Under the pieces are notes generated by a model. It ran no database searches. It was not told the origin of the DNA and worked only from the letters and a program-made list of their open reading frames with translations. From Thermofilaceae archaeon (GTDB lineage Archaea; Thermoproteota; Thermoprotei; Thermofilales; B69-G16): 8,026 nucleotides of DNA. Made by a program: the position numbers and the translations under genes. The stretch spans positions 1 through 8,026 of the forward strand of contig JALURF010000186.1 in assembly GCA_027017165.1 (NCBI GenBank). The letters are read 5' to 3'. This document shows positions 1 to 6,592 of this stretch, piece by piece. Each line of letters begins with the position of its first letter. Position 1 is the stretch's first letter.

Positions 1-338
1 GTAATTTTTAGAATTTCATTTAAAGTATACAATTTTAGTAGTTTAAAATTCTCTAAACTTGCGGATGTACCGTTCTCGATCATTCTACGTATTCTAGTAG
101 GGAAGACTCCGTTTTCGGTATCGATGTACAATACTTTCTTTTCTTTCGCTGTCTCGTTTAAGGCTATAGATAGACAAAAAGCCGTTTTTCCGGAGAACGG
201 AGGTCCAAAAAACATAGAAATAGAACCATAAGGTAATTCGATAAATCTATCTATTTCGGGTATTCCAGTAGATAAGAATTCGACTTCTTCCTTTAGGTCA
301 ACTTCCCCTTTTAGGTAAACTTTAAGCTCTTCGCCCAT
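1..338 (-). CDS. RadB-like RecA-superfamily ATPase, N-terminal part (cut by the window edge)
   Basis: Reading the minus strand from an ATG at 338 gives 112 open codons that run off the left edge. The protein starts MGEELKVYLKGEV and contains LSTGIPEIDRFI, the usual entry into the RecA core of RadA/RadB/KaiC-type proteins. Walker A follows as GPPFSGKT (about residues 54-61), then a core strand KKVLYIDTENGVFP like that of RadB and RadA. There is no helix-hairpin-helix domain before the core, so it is more like RadB or another short RadA paralogue than RadA itself. Such proteins bind ATP and are thought to assist or modulate RadA in homologous recombination. It is divergent from the XPD helicase with about 100 bases between the starts, so a shared promoter region is likely. 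Walker B and the C-terminus lie outside the window, so the exact subfamily is uncertain; a KaiC-like ATPase is the main alternative. Confidence 0.8.
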   Translation of the reverse strand, partial: MGEELKVYLKGEVDLKEEVEFLSTGIPEIDRFIELPYGSISMFFGPPFSGKTAFCLSIALNETAKEKKVLYIDTENGVFPTRIRRMIENGTSASLENFKLLKLYTLNEILKI

Positions 339-406
339 GATATCCACACTATTTATATTCGGCATTGAAGTTTTTATCTATTGTTACCTTAAATGTATAA
401 TAGTAG

Positions 407-413
407 TTATAAT
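407..413 (+). promoter_or_regulatory. candidate TATA box of the XPD helicase gene
   Basis: The AT-rich box TTATAAT is centred about 28 bases before the ATG at 439. In archaea this spacing fits a leaderless or nearly leaderless transcript. This supports 439 rather than 337 as the start. A second AT-rich match (CTTAAAT, 388-394) could instead give a leader of about 22 bases. Confidence 0.45.
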
Positions 414-438
414 CGATTACGAGAGTGGTTCTTTAAGC

Positions 439-2268
439 ATGGATAGACTATTGCCTTACGCTAAGTGGAGGAAGGGGCAGAGAGAAATAGCCGAGACCAT
501 CTACAATACAGTTAGAAATAGGAAAATACTACTTCTGGGCTATCCTACTGGAGCTGGTAAAACGATAGCAGCGCTTATTGGCACGTATATGGCTAAAAGT
601 GAAAAACATAAAATATTCTTTCTAGCCAGGACGAAAAATCAAGTTCAAGCTCCCTTGAGGGAAATATCTAGAATTGAGGAAAGAGGAACTCGTATTTCGA
701 CGGTCATTTTGCAAAATAAGAGAGATATGTGCCCTCTAGCTATAGCCAAGAGATTGAGCTATGATGAATTTTTGAGATACTGCGATTCTCTCTTAAAACT
801 GGGTCTTTGCGATTATTACCTGAATCTAAAGAAAAGTGAAAGCGTTCTAGAGATCGATTATGAGCCGGAGCCCTCGAAGTTCGTCGAGAAGTTTTCAAAA
901 CTCGGATTGTGCCCTTACGAAATAGCTAAAATGTTGGTGCCGAAATCTGAGATAGTTATAGGTTCGTATCTTTACATATTTTCTAAAGAAATTAGATACA
1001 GACTACAATCCTCAACAGGTTTGAAGCTTGAAGACTTGGTGCTTATAATAGACGAAGCCCACAACCTGCCCGAGGTAATAGCCGATATGCAGAGCATAAA
1101 ACTGTATAAGCACCAAGTTAAACTAGCCCAGCGCGAGGCTAGAAAATTCCTCTCCGGCGAGTTTGCCGAGGAAATCCTCACCTCTCTATCAAACATGTAT
1201 TCTTATATCTTAACCCTCGAGAAGAGGAGCGGGGGAGAGGATTATCTAATCGACGCTAGCGAGCTTCTCTCGGTTATGCCCGGTTTATCCCAGCTGAAAA
1301 AAGCCGTTTCTATAGTCGAAAGAAACATGGTTGAAAGCGGGATTCTAGCTCCAAGCAATATGGCGCGAATACTCGAACTCTTGAAAGCCGTTCAGTCGAC
1401 AGCACATGGCTTCATCCTCTACTCAACTAGCACACCTGAGGGGTTCGTGGTGAAGTATCAATGTGTAGATCCTTCAATAGCGGCGCGCGAGGTTTTCTCG
1501 CGAGTTCACGCGGCCGTCCTTATGAGCGGGACTTTACAGCCTAAAGACTATATAATCTCTATGCTTGCCCTTGAGAGAGGGAGAGTCGTCGAACACAGGG
1601 TACATGCTGATTTCTCAAAACAAGTTAAGCTCGTGGTCCATAGCGGTATTTCCTCGCGGTATGTGGAGAGAAGCGAGGAGAATTTTAGGAAAATAGCTAA
1701 GATTATAGCTATACTTTTTGAAAAATTCGATAATGGAGTAATGCTCGCCGTATTCCCATCTTACGATTTTATGAAAAAGGTGAACGCTTTCCTACCTTCA
1801 AAAACTAGGCTACACACGTTTATAGAGAGAGAAGATACTACTCTCTCACAAGTTGAGGAGTTTGTAAGACAACGCTCTAAAAGTCTAGTGTTCGCCGCGG
1901 CGTGGGGCAAGCTCATAGAAGGGATAGAGCTTCGAAACAGGCTCAGTTTGATAAAGTCTGTGATTGTAGCTGGACTCCCCGTTCCCGAGCCCAATCTGGT
2001 AAACGTTAAGCGGGAAGAACTGTTGACCGCCAGGTTTTTGGACGAAGAGAAGGCGTGGAGATTCACTTACATTATTCCGGCGGTTATAAGAGTTTTACAG
2101 GCTATTGGAAGAGCCGTTAGAACGGAACGCGATAAAGCCTTTATAGCTGTGCTAGATCGAAGACTCCTCGAAAATGATGCTAAATCCCTGGTCGAGATTC
2201 ACGGCTACCGCATTAAGCCCGTGGACAGTTTAAGACAGATATTAGATGAAATGGCCTCATTTTGGTGA
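439..2268 (+). CDS. xpd: XPD/Rad3-family Fe-S DNA helicase
   Basis: This 609-residue protein has the superfamily 2 helicase motifs of XPD in order. Walker A is YPTGAGKT (35-42), motif Ia lies around FLARTKNQVQ, the DEAH box is IIDEAHN (D205-H208), motif III-like LMSGTLQP follows, and motif VI is QAIGRAVR (554-561). Four cysteines between Walker A and DEAH (C98, C115, C124, C158; spacings 16, 8 and 33) match the 4Fe-4S domain of XPD, FANCJ and DinG helicases. XPD unwinds DNA 5' to 3' using ATP; in archaea the role is presumed to be repair. The length is somewhat above the roughly 550 residues common in archaeal XPD. The frame stays open back to 337, but that extension is hydrophobic, covers the divergent promoter and has no helicase motif, so I chose ATG 439, which also has a well-spaced TATA box. 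It is followed directly by the RNA methyltransferase gene, probably in one operon. Confidence 0.93.
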   Translation: MDRLLPYAKWRKGQREIAETIYNTVRNRKILLLGYPTGAGKTIAALIGTYMAKSEKHKIFFLARTKNQVQAPLREISRIEERGTRISTVILQNKRDMCPLAIAKRLSYDEFLRYCDSLLKLGLCDYYLNLKKSESVLEIDYEPEPSKFVEKFSKLGLCPYEIAKMLVPKSEIVIGSYLYIFSKEIRYRLQSSTGLKLEDLVLIIDEAHNLPEVIADMQSIKLYKHQVKLAQREARKFLSGEFAEEILTSLSNMYSYILTLEKRSGGEDYLIDASELLSVMPGLSQLKKAVSIVERNMVESGILAPSNMARILELLKAVQSTAHGFILYSTSTPEGFVVKYQCVDPSIAAREVFSRVHAAVLMSGTLQPKDYIISMLALERGRVVEHRVHADFSKQVKLVVHSGISSRYVERSEENFRKIAKIIAILFEKFDNGVMLAVFPSYDFMKKVNAFLPSKTRLHTFIEREDTTLSQVEEFVRQRSKSLVFAAAWGKLIEGIELRNRLSLIKSVIVAGLPVPEPNLVNVKREELLTARFLDEEKAWRFTYIIPAVIRVLQAIGRAVRTERDKAFIAVLDRRLLENDAKSLVEIHGYRIKPVDSLRQILDEMASFW

Positions 2269-2269
2269 T
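2264..2269 (+). promoter_or_regulatory. Shine-Dalgarno motif at the helicase-methyltransferase junction
   Basis: GGTGAT matches the archaeal anti-Shine-Dalgarno complement (GGAGGTGATC). It overlaps the helicase stop TGA (2266-2268). Taking GGTG as the pairing core, there are 5 bases to the in-frame GTG at 2273. It favours that GTG over the ATG at 2246, which has no visible ribosome-binding site, and suggests translational coupling to the helicase. Confidence 0.5.
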
Positions 2270-2272
2270 TTT

Positions 2273-3583
2273 GTGAAATTCTACTACGTCGAATACGTTT
2301 TAGCCGACGTCTTATCGGAAGTAGAGAAGAGACAAATCTCCCTTAGAGCCGCTATGGCCGAGTACTTTGCAAAACGTAAAGAACTCGAACCTATCAAAGG
2401 ATTGGCTAGAGCATATGCTCTCGGTCTACTGCGCAAGTACAGGTTGGTCGATTTCATAGCTGAGGAGGTGCTTGGAGTAAAGGTAGAAGAGCTAAATCCC
2501 TGGGAGAAAAATCTCTTAAGAGCATTGATTTATGAACTAAAGTTTAGGAATGTGAAATTAGACCGCGTGCTAAAAGTTTCGAGGAAACTATCCTACATGA
2601 AGCTAGATTTAAAAGCCCTTAAGGCTATAAAAATGACTTCTACTAAGTCTCTGCTTAGGAGAAAGGGCGGTTTAGAGCGTTTATCTATCAAATACTCACA
2701 ACCTGAGTGGGTTGTAAGGTATTTAGTGAGCATCTTGGGGAGAAGGGAGGTTGAGAGACTGTTAAAGAAGTTTAACGAAAAACCTACTTTATGGATTAGA
2801 GTTAACACTTTGAAAACCTCAAAGAGAAAATTGTTAAAAATTTTAAAGCGTAGAGGATTAAAAGTCTCGGAAGATTTCGATCTCCCTGATGTTCTAAGAG
2901 TAGATACGAGTATGAGTTTATCCCGAATTCCCGAACACGAGCTAGGGTTTTTCTACGTGCAAGATAAAGCGTCGGTCTTAGCTGGGCATGTGCTATCGCC
3001 CGAGCCAGGAGAGCACGTACTAGATATGTGCACAGCGCCGGGGAGCAAGGCTCTACACATAGCAACTTTAACTAGAAATAAATCGTTCATTCTAGGCTTA
3101 GACTGGAAGCCAGCTAGGCTGAAGACGTTGCTAAAAGGCGCTCGAAGACTCGGCGTATATTCGATAATTATTGTTGCCATGGATTCACGCACATTTAGCC
3201 CGCCTAAGAGATTTGATAAGATATTGCTGGATCCTGACTGTACTAGTTTAGGTAGGCTCGGCCATAGCCCCGAAATAAGGTTTTGGATTAAAGAAAACAT
3301 GATATTTAAGATGAGAAAGCTCCAATACGAACTTCTTAATCGTGGAATCGATCTTCTAAAAAGAGGAGGAACGCTGGTATACTCAACTTGTACCTTGACC
3401 AAGGAAGAAAATGAGCTTTTGATTAAACAAGTACTTGAAGAAAGAAGCGATGTAGAACTGGAAGAGGCCATTCCTAAGATAGGACTGGAGGGATTGGAGG
3501 GATTAGTAGAGACTCAGAGACTTTATCCTCATATACACGATACTCAAGGTTTCTTTGTAGCTAAAATTAGAAAAATAAAATGA
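2273..3583 (+). CDS. NusB-NSUN family RNA (cytosine-5) methyltransferase
   Basis: About 436 residues in two parts. A helical N-terminal region (roughly 1-125) resembles the NusB-like RNA-binding domain found in RsmB. A Rossmann methyltransferase of the NOL1/NOP2/Sun (NSUN) family follows. SAM-binding motif I is LDMCTAPGSKALHIA (D251 with GTG numbering), followed by LGLDWKPARL. Motif IV is LLDPDCTSLG with C323, and motif VI is YSTCTLTKEENE with the expected catalytic C373. Family members transfer a methyl group from S-adenosylmethionine to C5 of cytosine in rRNA or tRNA; the target here cannot be told. Motif IV is normally APC or PPC before the cysteine, so DPDC is a variant. The start is either GTG 2273, which has a good GGTGAT upstream, or ATG 2246, which adds nine residues and overlaps the helicase by 23 bases. 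It is likely cotranscribed with the helicase. Confidence 0.9.
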   Translation: MKFYYVEYVLADVLSEVEKRQISLRAAMAEYFAKRKELEPIKGLARAYALGLLRKYRLVDFIAEEVLGVKVEELNPWEKNLLRALIYELKFRNVKLDRVLKVSRKLSYMKLDLKALKAIKMTSTKSLLRRKGGLERLSIKYSQPEWVVRYLVSILGRREVERLLKKFNEKPTLWIRVNTLKTSKRKLLKILKRRGLKVSEDFDLPDVLRVDTSMSLSRIPEHELGFFYVQDKASVLAGHVLSPEPGEHVLDMCTAPGSKALHIATLTRNKSFILGLDWKPARLKTLLKGARRLGVYSIIIVAMDSRTFSPPKRFDKILLDPDCTSLGRLGHSPEIRFWIKENMIFKMRKLQYELLNRGIDLLKRGGTLVYSTCTLTKEENELLIKQVLEERSDVELEEAIPKIGLEGLEGLVETQRLYPHIHDTQGFFVAKIRKIK

Positions 3584-3591
3584 ATTGACAA

Positions 3592-3912
3592 CTAGCGGTT
3601 ATATAATACTACATATCGCGCATTTCTCCTTTTCTCAAACCTAACTCGAAAATGTCTGCGTAAATACTCCTCCATATCGCGGTAGAAATATTGATTAGTA
3701 AAACGAGACGGAGGTTTGATCCTCGGCACAAGGCCTCTTATAGTGTTTAAATTCGTAGTCTTCACTATATAGGATACATAAGCGTACTTTAATAAAGTCC
3801 TGAGTTTAATAGATACGGTTCTAGATCTAGTCCCCTTAAGAATCTCCGAAGCAACGAGACGGACATGCTCGAGAATTCTGTTTTTATGAACGCTTTCGGA
3901 CATAATCCCCAT
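3592..3912 (-). CDS. small basic hypothetical protein
   Basis: I do not recognise this 106-residue protein. It is very basic: about 24 Lys/Arg against 7 Asp/Glu, with the charge concentrated in the C-terminal third (RRHFRVRFEKRRNARYVVLYNR region). That pattern suggests nucleic-acid or ribosome binding, but this is inference. The first half looks helical and the end could form a beta-hairpin like a winged-helix wing. No signal peptide, membrane segment or cysteine is present. It appears real because it fills the gap between two genes and has a strong TATA box upstream. Two in-frame ATGs compete: 3912 and 3903 (protein starting MSESVHKNR). The TATA spacing (23 and 32 bases) does not settle it, and 3903 is preceded by GGGGATT. 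It converges on the methyltransferase gene with only 8 bases between the stops, so their 3' transcripts probably overlap. Confidence 0.65.
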   Translation of the reverse strand: MGIMSESVHKNRILEHVRLVASEILKGTRSRTVSIKLRTLLKYAYVSYIVKTTNLNTIRGLVPRIKPPSRFTNQYFYRDMEEYLRRHFRVRFEKRRNARYVVLYNR

Positions 3913-3930
3913 TAGTAACTATGCATTAAA

Positions 3931-3939
3931 ATTTATAAA
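3931..3939 (-). promoter_or_regulatory. TATA box of the small basic protein gene
   Basis: On the minus strand this reads TTTATAAAT, close to the archaeal consensus, with a purine-rich AGAAGG stretch just upstream as in a BRE. Its centre is 23 bases from the ATG at 3912 and 32 bases from the ATG at 3903, so the transcript has a very short leader or none. Confidence 0.6.
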
Positions 3940-3990
3940 CCTTCTTATATCACACAGTTATACTGCACATATTGCACATTAACATAATAG

Positions 3991-3998
3991 TTTAATAA
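3991..3998 (+). promoter_or_regulatory. candidate TATA box of the YkgJ-like gene
   Basis: TTTAATAA is centred about 30 bases before the ATG at 4025. This predicts transcription starting a few bases before the start codon. No Shine-Dalgarno motif at useful spacing is seen, in keeping with a leaderless mRNA. Confidence 0.45.
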
Positions 3999-4024
3999 GC
4001 TTCTTCTGATATCGTATTGAGGCA

Positions 4025-4408
4025 ATGAAAAGCTTTACTTGGAAAAGAGACTATTGTACAAAATGTGGTAAATGCTGCTTAGAGACAGAAATGATACTCC
4101 TAAGAAGCGATATTGAAAGAATAAAATCTTTAGGTTATGACGAATCCTTCTTCGTTAGAGAAATGTATGGGTATAAAGTTTTGAAAAACATTAACGGATA
4201 TTGTGTCTTCTATAATCCATCAACTAAAAAATGTAGAATATATCAGGCTAGACCTTTGGGATGTAGGCTTTACCCGATAATTTACGACGAAAAGCGAGGG
4301 ATTATCGTGGACTCCTACTGTCCTTTAGCTAATACGGTTACTAAGGATGAACTTTTTAGAGCAAGCAGAGTTATAGATAAAATTATCAATGAATTATTGA
4401 AAAGTTAG
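4025..4408 (+). CDS. YkgJ-like (UPF0153) cysteine-cluster protein
   Basis: This 127-residue protein begins with the family signature C-x2-C-x2-CC (C11, C14, C17, C18 in YCTKCGKCC). Further conserved cysteines are C60 (GYCVFY), C70 (KKCRIY), C80 in RPLGCRLYP, and C99 (YCPLA). This is the layout of the YkgJ / UPF0153 family, annotated as zinc- or iron-chelating and probably metal- or Fe-S-binding. The biochemical role of most members is unknown. At 127 residues it is a complete small family member. It has no signal peptide or membrane helix, so it is probably cytosolic. It stands alone: divergent from the basic hypothetical gene on one side and convergent with the THEP1 gene on the other, so context does not indicate its partner. 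The start is well supported by a TATA box about 30 bases upstream and by the cysteine cluster lying next to the N-terminus. Confidence 0.88.
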   Translation: MKSFTWKRDYCTKCGKCCLETEMILLRSDIERIKSLGYDESFFVREMYGYKVLKNINGYCVFYNPSTKKCRIYQARPLGCRLYPIIYDEKRGIIVDSYCPLANTVTKDELFRASRVIDKIINELLKS

Positions 4409-4415
4409 AATTTCT

Positions 4416-4429
4416 ACTCAGCGAGTTTT
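4416..4429 (+). terminator. weak terminator-like hairpin after the YkgJ-like gene
   Basis: ACTC-AGC-GAGT can form a 4-bp stem with a 3-base loop and runs into TTTTA. It lies 7 bases after the stop. The stem is short and could be chance; the T-run is the more relevant part for archaeal termination. Confidence 0.25.
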
Positions 4430-4486
4430 ACTTAATATTCTCTGGGGTAAACATAGGTACTTAGAGATTAAACTTAAACAAGAAAA

Positions 4487-4505
4487 TCGAGGACTTATCT
4501 CTCGA
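4487..4505 (-). terminator. candidate terminator of the pncB-THEP1 operon
   Basis: On the minus strand a 5-bp stem (TCGAG with CTCGA) encloses a 9-base loop and is followed at once by the T-rich run TTTTCTTGTTT (4486-4476). It lies 18 bases after the THEP1 stop. A second small hairpin (AGAAT-GAGG-ATTCT, 4512-4525) overlaps the stop codon. The T-rich run after a stem fits archaeal intrinsic termination. Confidence 0.4.
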
Positions 4506-4523
4506 AATCTGAGAATCCTCATT

Positions 4524-5072
4524 CTAAAGCAACTGCGTGACTTCTTTGTATATCTCGAGTGGAACTCTATTCCTATTAGATAATGTCAATTCGAAGATCT
4601 TGATGTCGTTACGTGCAAGTATTCTCTTTCCAAAAATATCTCTATTAGCTTTCCAGTGAATAGTCGCTATAACTGGTTTTGATGATTCTAAAACTCTCCA
4701 AACTACATCCTTGAATTTTCTAGAAAAAAGCTCCATCGGCCCGATTTCATCCACGACTATAACATCGTCTTCCAGTAGCGATTTTTCTAATGCTTTAACT
4801 CCTATATCTTCAAACGCCTCTAAGTCTACGGTGTATTTACCTATCCTAGGGCCGTAGCCTCCTCCCACCTTGGCGAGCCATCCTCTTCTCCCGCTTTGAA
4901 GATCTATAACCTCAAAGCCTATGCGCCTGCCCCTCTCCCTCACTTCTCTAGAGATAAAGCCGCCGACTCTATAACCGTCTTTACGAAGCAATTCTACAAC
5001 TTTAGAAACAGCCGTGGTCTTTCCTATGCCAGGTCTACCCGTCACCAAGAAGTTTTTGATAATAACGTTCAC
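4524..5072 (-). CDS. THEP1-family nucleoside-triphosphatase
   Basis: This 182-residue P-loop protein matches the THEP1/NTPCR family in length and motifs. Walker A is GRPGIGKT (12-19). The family hallmark follows as VGGFISREVRERGRRIGFEVIDLQSGRRGWLA, written here as separate blocks: VGGFISREVRERG, then RRIGFEVIDL, then QSGRRGWLA. Walker B is VIVVDEIGPMEL (D108, E109), and the C-terminal part contains ATIHWK. Members hydrolyse ATP, GTP and other NTPs slowly in vitro; the cellular role is not established. The start is a GTG at 5072, four bases after the pncB stop. GGAG (5083-5086) inside the end of pncB lies 10 bases upstream and can serve as its ribosome-binding site. It is the last gene of an apparent wHTH-pncB-THEP1 operon, which suggests a link to nucleotide or NAD metabolism, though this is inference. 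Confidence 0.9.
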   Translation of the reverse strand: MNVIIKNFLVTGRPGIGKTTAVSKVVELLRKDGYRVGGFISREVRERGRRIGFEVIDLQSGRRGWLAKVGGGYGPRIGKYTVDLEAFEDIGVKALEKSLLEDDVIVVDEIGPMELFSRKFKDVVWRVLESSKPVIATIHWKANRDIFGKRILARNDIKIFELTLSNRNRVPLEIYKEVTQLL

Positions 5073-5076
5073 AGAT

Positions 5077-6300
5077 TTACAACTCCAATTTTTCCAGTTG
5101 TTTTAACACGTATTCTCTCACAGCTTTCGGAGATTTGGGCTTTTCAACGATCTTACCCCTTTCTATCATTTTCACTAATAATGGTTCAGTCTCCCCTCCA
5201 CATTTTGGACAATTAGGCTTAGGCTCGTCTCTAAGCTTAACTACGTCGACCATACAATTCCAACATCTGTAGACCTGTTTTATCCCTGAGAATTTGCCTC
5301 TCTTAGATATCGGGATCCACGTGCCGTTTTTCTTCACGGCTACTATATCCATCGCTATATCCACAATCCTAGCGTTGGCGATCGCCGCTCCAACACCAAA
5401 AGCATCCGCTCCAGCTTTTATTAGCTCAGGTATGCTATCTTCGTCTATGCCTCCCGAAACCACGATTTTCACATCTTTATATCCCAAGGCTTTGAGCTTC
5501 CACTTAACTTCTCTAATTATAGCCGCGAAATCCCCTCTTCTACTTCCCGGAGTATCGAAACGTAACCCCCACACTTTACCATTCAGCTTCTTGAGAGCTT
5601 TAATCGATTCCTCTACCTCGTCGTCAAAGGTATCGGCCAGTATAATCCTAGGTACATCGGGCTCTACATGTTTATCAAACGCGACCCAAGCCTCACTGTG
5701 ATCCCCTTTAACAACTCTATATATTATCATTAGACTATGAGGCATGGTACCGGTGGGCTTTATTCCGAGAAATTCCGCTCCTTTAACGCATGAAACAGCA
5801 TCACATCCTCCAATATAGGCATAGAATGCATTAAAAGGCGCGACCGCTGGATGAGTACGACGAGCCCCGAAAGATAATACTAGTTTATCTTTAGCGGCTT
5901 TTTTAATCCTAGCGGCTTTAGTGGCTATCCCCGAGCCAGTGGACAGGAAGCCTAAGACCGGAGTCTCGTATTCCACAAATCTGCCGTAGGGACCGCATAT
6001 ATACATTATGGGCTCTTTTACCCCGTAGTAGTCGTATTTGAAATATACGCTACCTTCAGGCATCGCGTAGACATCAACTGGCAATCCTTCGAGGAGCTTC
6101 AGTACATCTCTAAGCCCGCCTAGAATAGCCCAGGAATAGCCTCTAGGCAGAGCGCTCGTCGTTAACTCAAGACAAACCTCTATGTTATCCAATTTTTCAT
6201 TTTTGAGTATTTTCTTAGTTCTGAAAAAGTATATATCCGACGTTAAAGCTTTAGCTATATCCTCCTCCGTAGGAATTATAAATCTCTCATCTTCCTCCAT
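5077..6300 (-). CDS. pncB: nicotinate phosphoribosyltransferase (archaeal type, zinc ribbon)
   Basis: This 407-residue enzyme joins nicotinate to PRPP, with ATP assistance, to make nicotinate mononucleotide, the first step of NAD salvage (Preiss-Handler pathway). Recognisable blocks are LSTGSGIATKAARIK, SFGARRTHP with the conserved H150 region, GTMPHSLM, LRFDTPGSRRGD (R247-D257), the phosphate-binding VSGGIDEDSI, and GVGAAI. A C-terminal zinc ribbon has CWNC (C346, C349) and CPKCG (C364, C367), typical of short archaeal NAPRTases such as the Thermoplasma enzyme. The start ATG overlaps the upstream winged-helix gene by 25 bases. GGTGGAGGT (6303-6311), which also encodes Gly codons at the end of the wHTH, provides a strong Shine-Dalgarno. 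THEP1 follows after 4 bases. An unspecified type II phosphoribosyltransferase is the only alternative name and seems unlikely given the full set of motifs. Confidence 0.92.
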   Translation of the reverse strand: MEEDERFIIPTEEDIAKALTSDIYFFRTKKILKNEKLDNIEVCLELTTSALPRGYSWAILGGLRDVLKLLEGLPVDVYAMPEGSVYFKYDYYGVKEPIMYICGPYGRFVEYETPVLGFLSTGSGIATKAARIKKAAKDKLVLSFGARRTHPAVAPFNAFYAYIGGCDAVSCVKGAEFLGIKPTGTMPHSLMIIYRVVKGDHSEAWVAFDKHVEPDVPRIILADTFDDEVEESIKALKKLNGKVWGLRFDTPGSRRGDFAAIIREVKWKLKALGYKDVKIVVSGGIDEDSIPELIKAGADAFGVGAAIANARIVDIAMDIVAVKKNGTWIPISKRGKFSGIKQVYRCWNCMVDVVKLRDEPKPNCPKCGGETEPLLVKMIERGKIVEKPKSPKAVREYVLKQLEKLEL

Positions 6301-6548
6301 CTACCTCCACCATTTAACAAGAAATTATCGTTAGCGTAAAGCTTTACTCTACCGCTATCTCTTTCCTCCAAGATAAGCCCAACCCTCTCCAATATCAAGA
6401 TATGGCTGGCTAAATTGCCCATTCCAATTTCCAGCTCGCGGGCTAATCTGCGTAAAGAAATGCCCGGCTGCTCCAAGATTTTTAAGAAAATCTTTCTCCT
6501 TAACGGGTTACCCAGGGCATCGCTTATAGTAAGTATCTTGCTTGGCAT
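6276..6548 (-). CDS. ArsR-like winged-helix DNA-binding protein
   Basis: This 90-residue protein has a single winged helix-turn-helix domain. Helix 1 is DALGNPLRRKIFLKILEQP, helix 2 is SLRRLARELEI, the recognition helix is GMGNLASHILILERVGLI, and the wing is EERDSGRVKLY. This is the ArsR-type arrangement, and the domain nearly fills the protein, so it is a probable transcription factor with no added ligand domain. No metal-binding cysteines are present, so it is unlikely to be a metal sensor. Its last codons double as the Shine-Dalgarno of pncB and the reading frames overlap by 25 bases, so it is translationally coupled to pncB and is a good candidate to control it. A 15-bp direct repeat occurs in its leader and again in its first codons. 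The start ATG at 6548 is preceded by GAGGATGA and by a TATA box about 48 bases upstream. Confidence 0.8.
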   Translation of the reverse strand: MPSKILTISDALGNPLRRKIFLKILEQPGISLRRLARELEIGMGNLASHILILERVGLILEERDSGRVKLYANDNFLLNGGGRWRKMRDL

Positions 6549-6577
6549 CTGCTCATCCTCGAGCGTCGCTTATAGTA
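6517..6577. repeat. 15-bp direct repeat in and before the wHTH gene (candidate operator)
   Basis: GCATCGCTTATAGTA (6517-6531) and GCGTCGCTTATAGTA (6563-6577) differ at one of 15 bases and are 46 bases apart. The right copy covers the predicted transcription start of the wHTH-pncB-THEP1 operon, and the left copy lies in codons 6-11 of the wHTH gene. Similarity stops at the repeat ends. The position suggests an autoregulatory binding site, but chance is not excluded. Confidence 0.5.
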
Positions 6578-6592
6578 TAGATGAGGCTAAAC

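Noticed and set aside
337..438. 34-residue hydrophobic N-terminal extension of the helicase, resembling a signal or membrane segment
   Set aside because: It is the chance translation of the AT-rich divergent promoter region and overlaps the start codon of the facing gene. The helicase fold begins after ATG 439, which has a TATA box at leaderless distance.
756..790. Possible C/D box small RNA (ATGATGA near 756)
   Set aside because: No CTGA D box lies at a suitable distance, no C'/D' pair is visible, and the site is within helicase coding sequence.
1761..2066. Minus-strand open frame opposite the helicase C-terminal domain
   Set aside because: It covers the conserved helicase region, has no recognisable domain and no promoter or ribosome-binding site.
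2802..3471. Minus-strand open frames opposite the methyltransferase (87 and 172 residues)
   Set aside because: They lie fully inside a well-supported gene with all family motifs, show low-complexity Ser/Leu-rich translations and have no motif of their own.
4409..4523. Possible small RNA gene in the gap between the YkgJ-like and THEP1 genes
   Set aside because: Only two short hairpins near gene ends are visible, better explained as terminators; there is no promoter or known RNA signature.
4896..5701. Plus-strand open frames opposite THEP1 and pncB (106 and 135 residues)
   Set aside because: They are antisense shadows of recognised enzymes; the translations are compositionally odd and match nothing I know.
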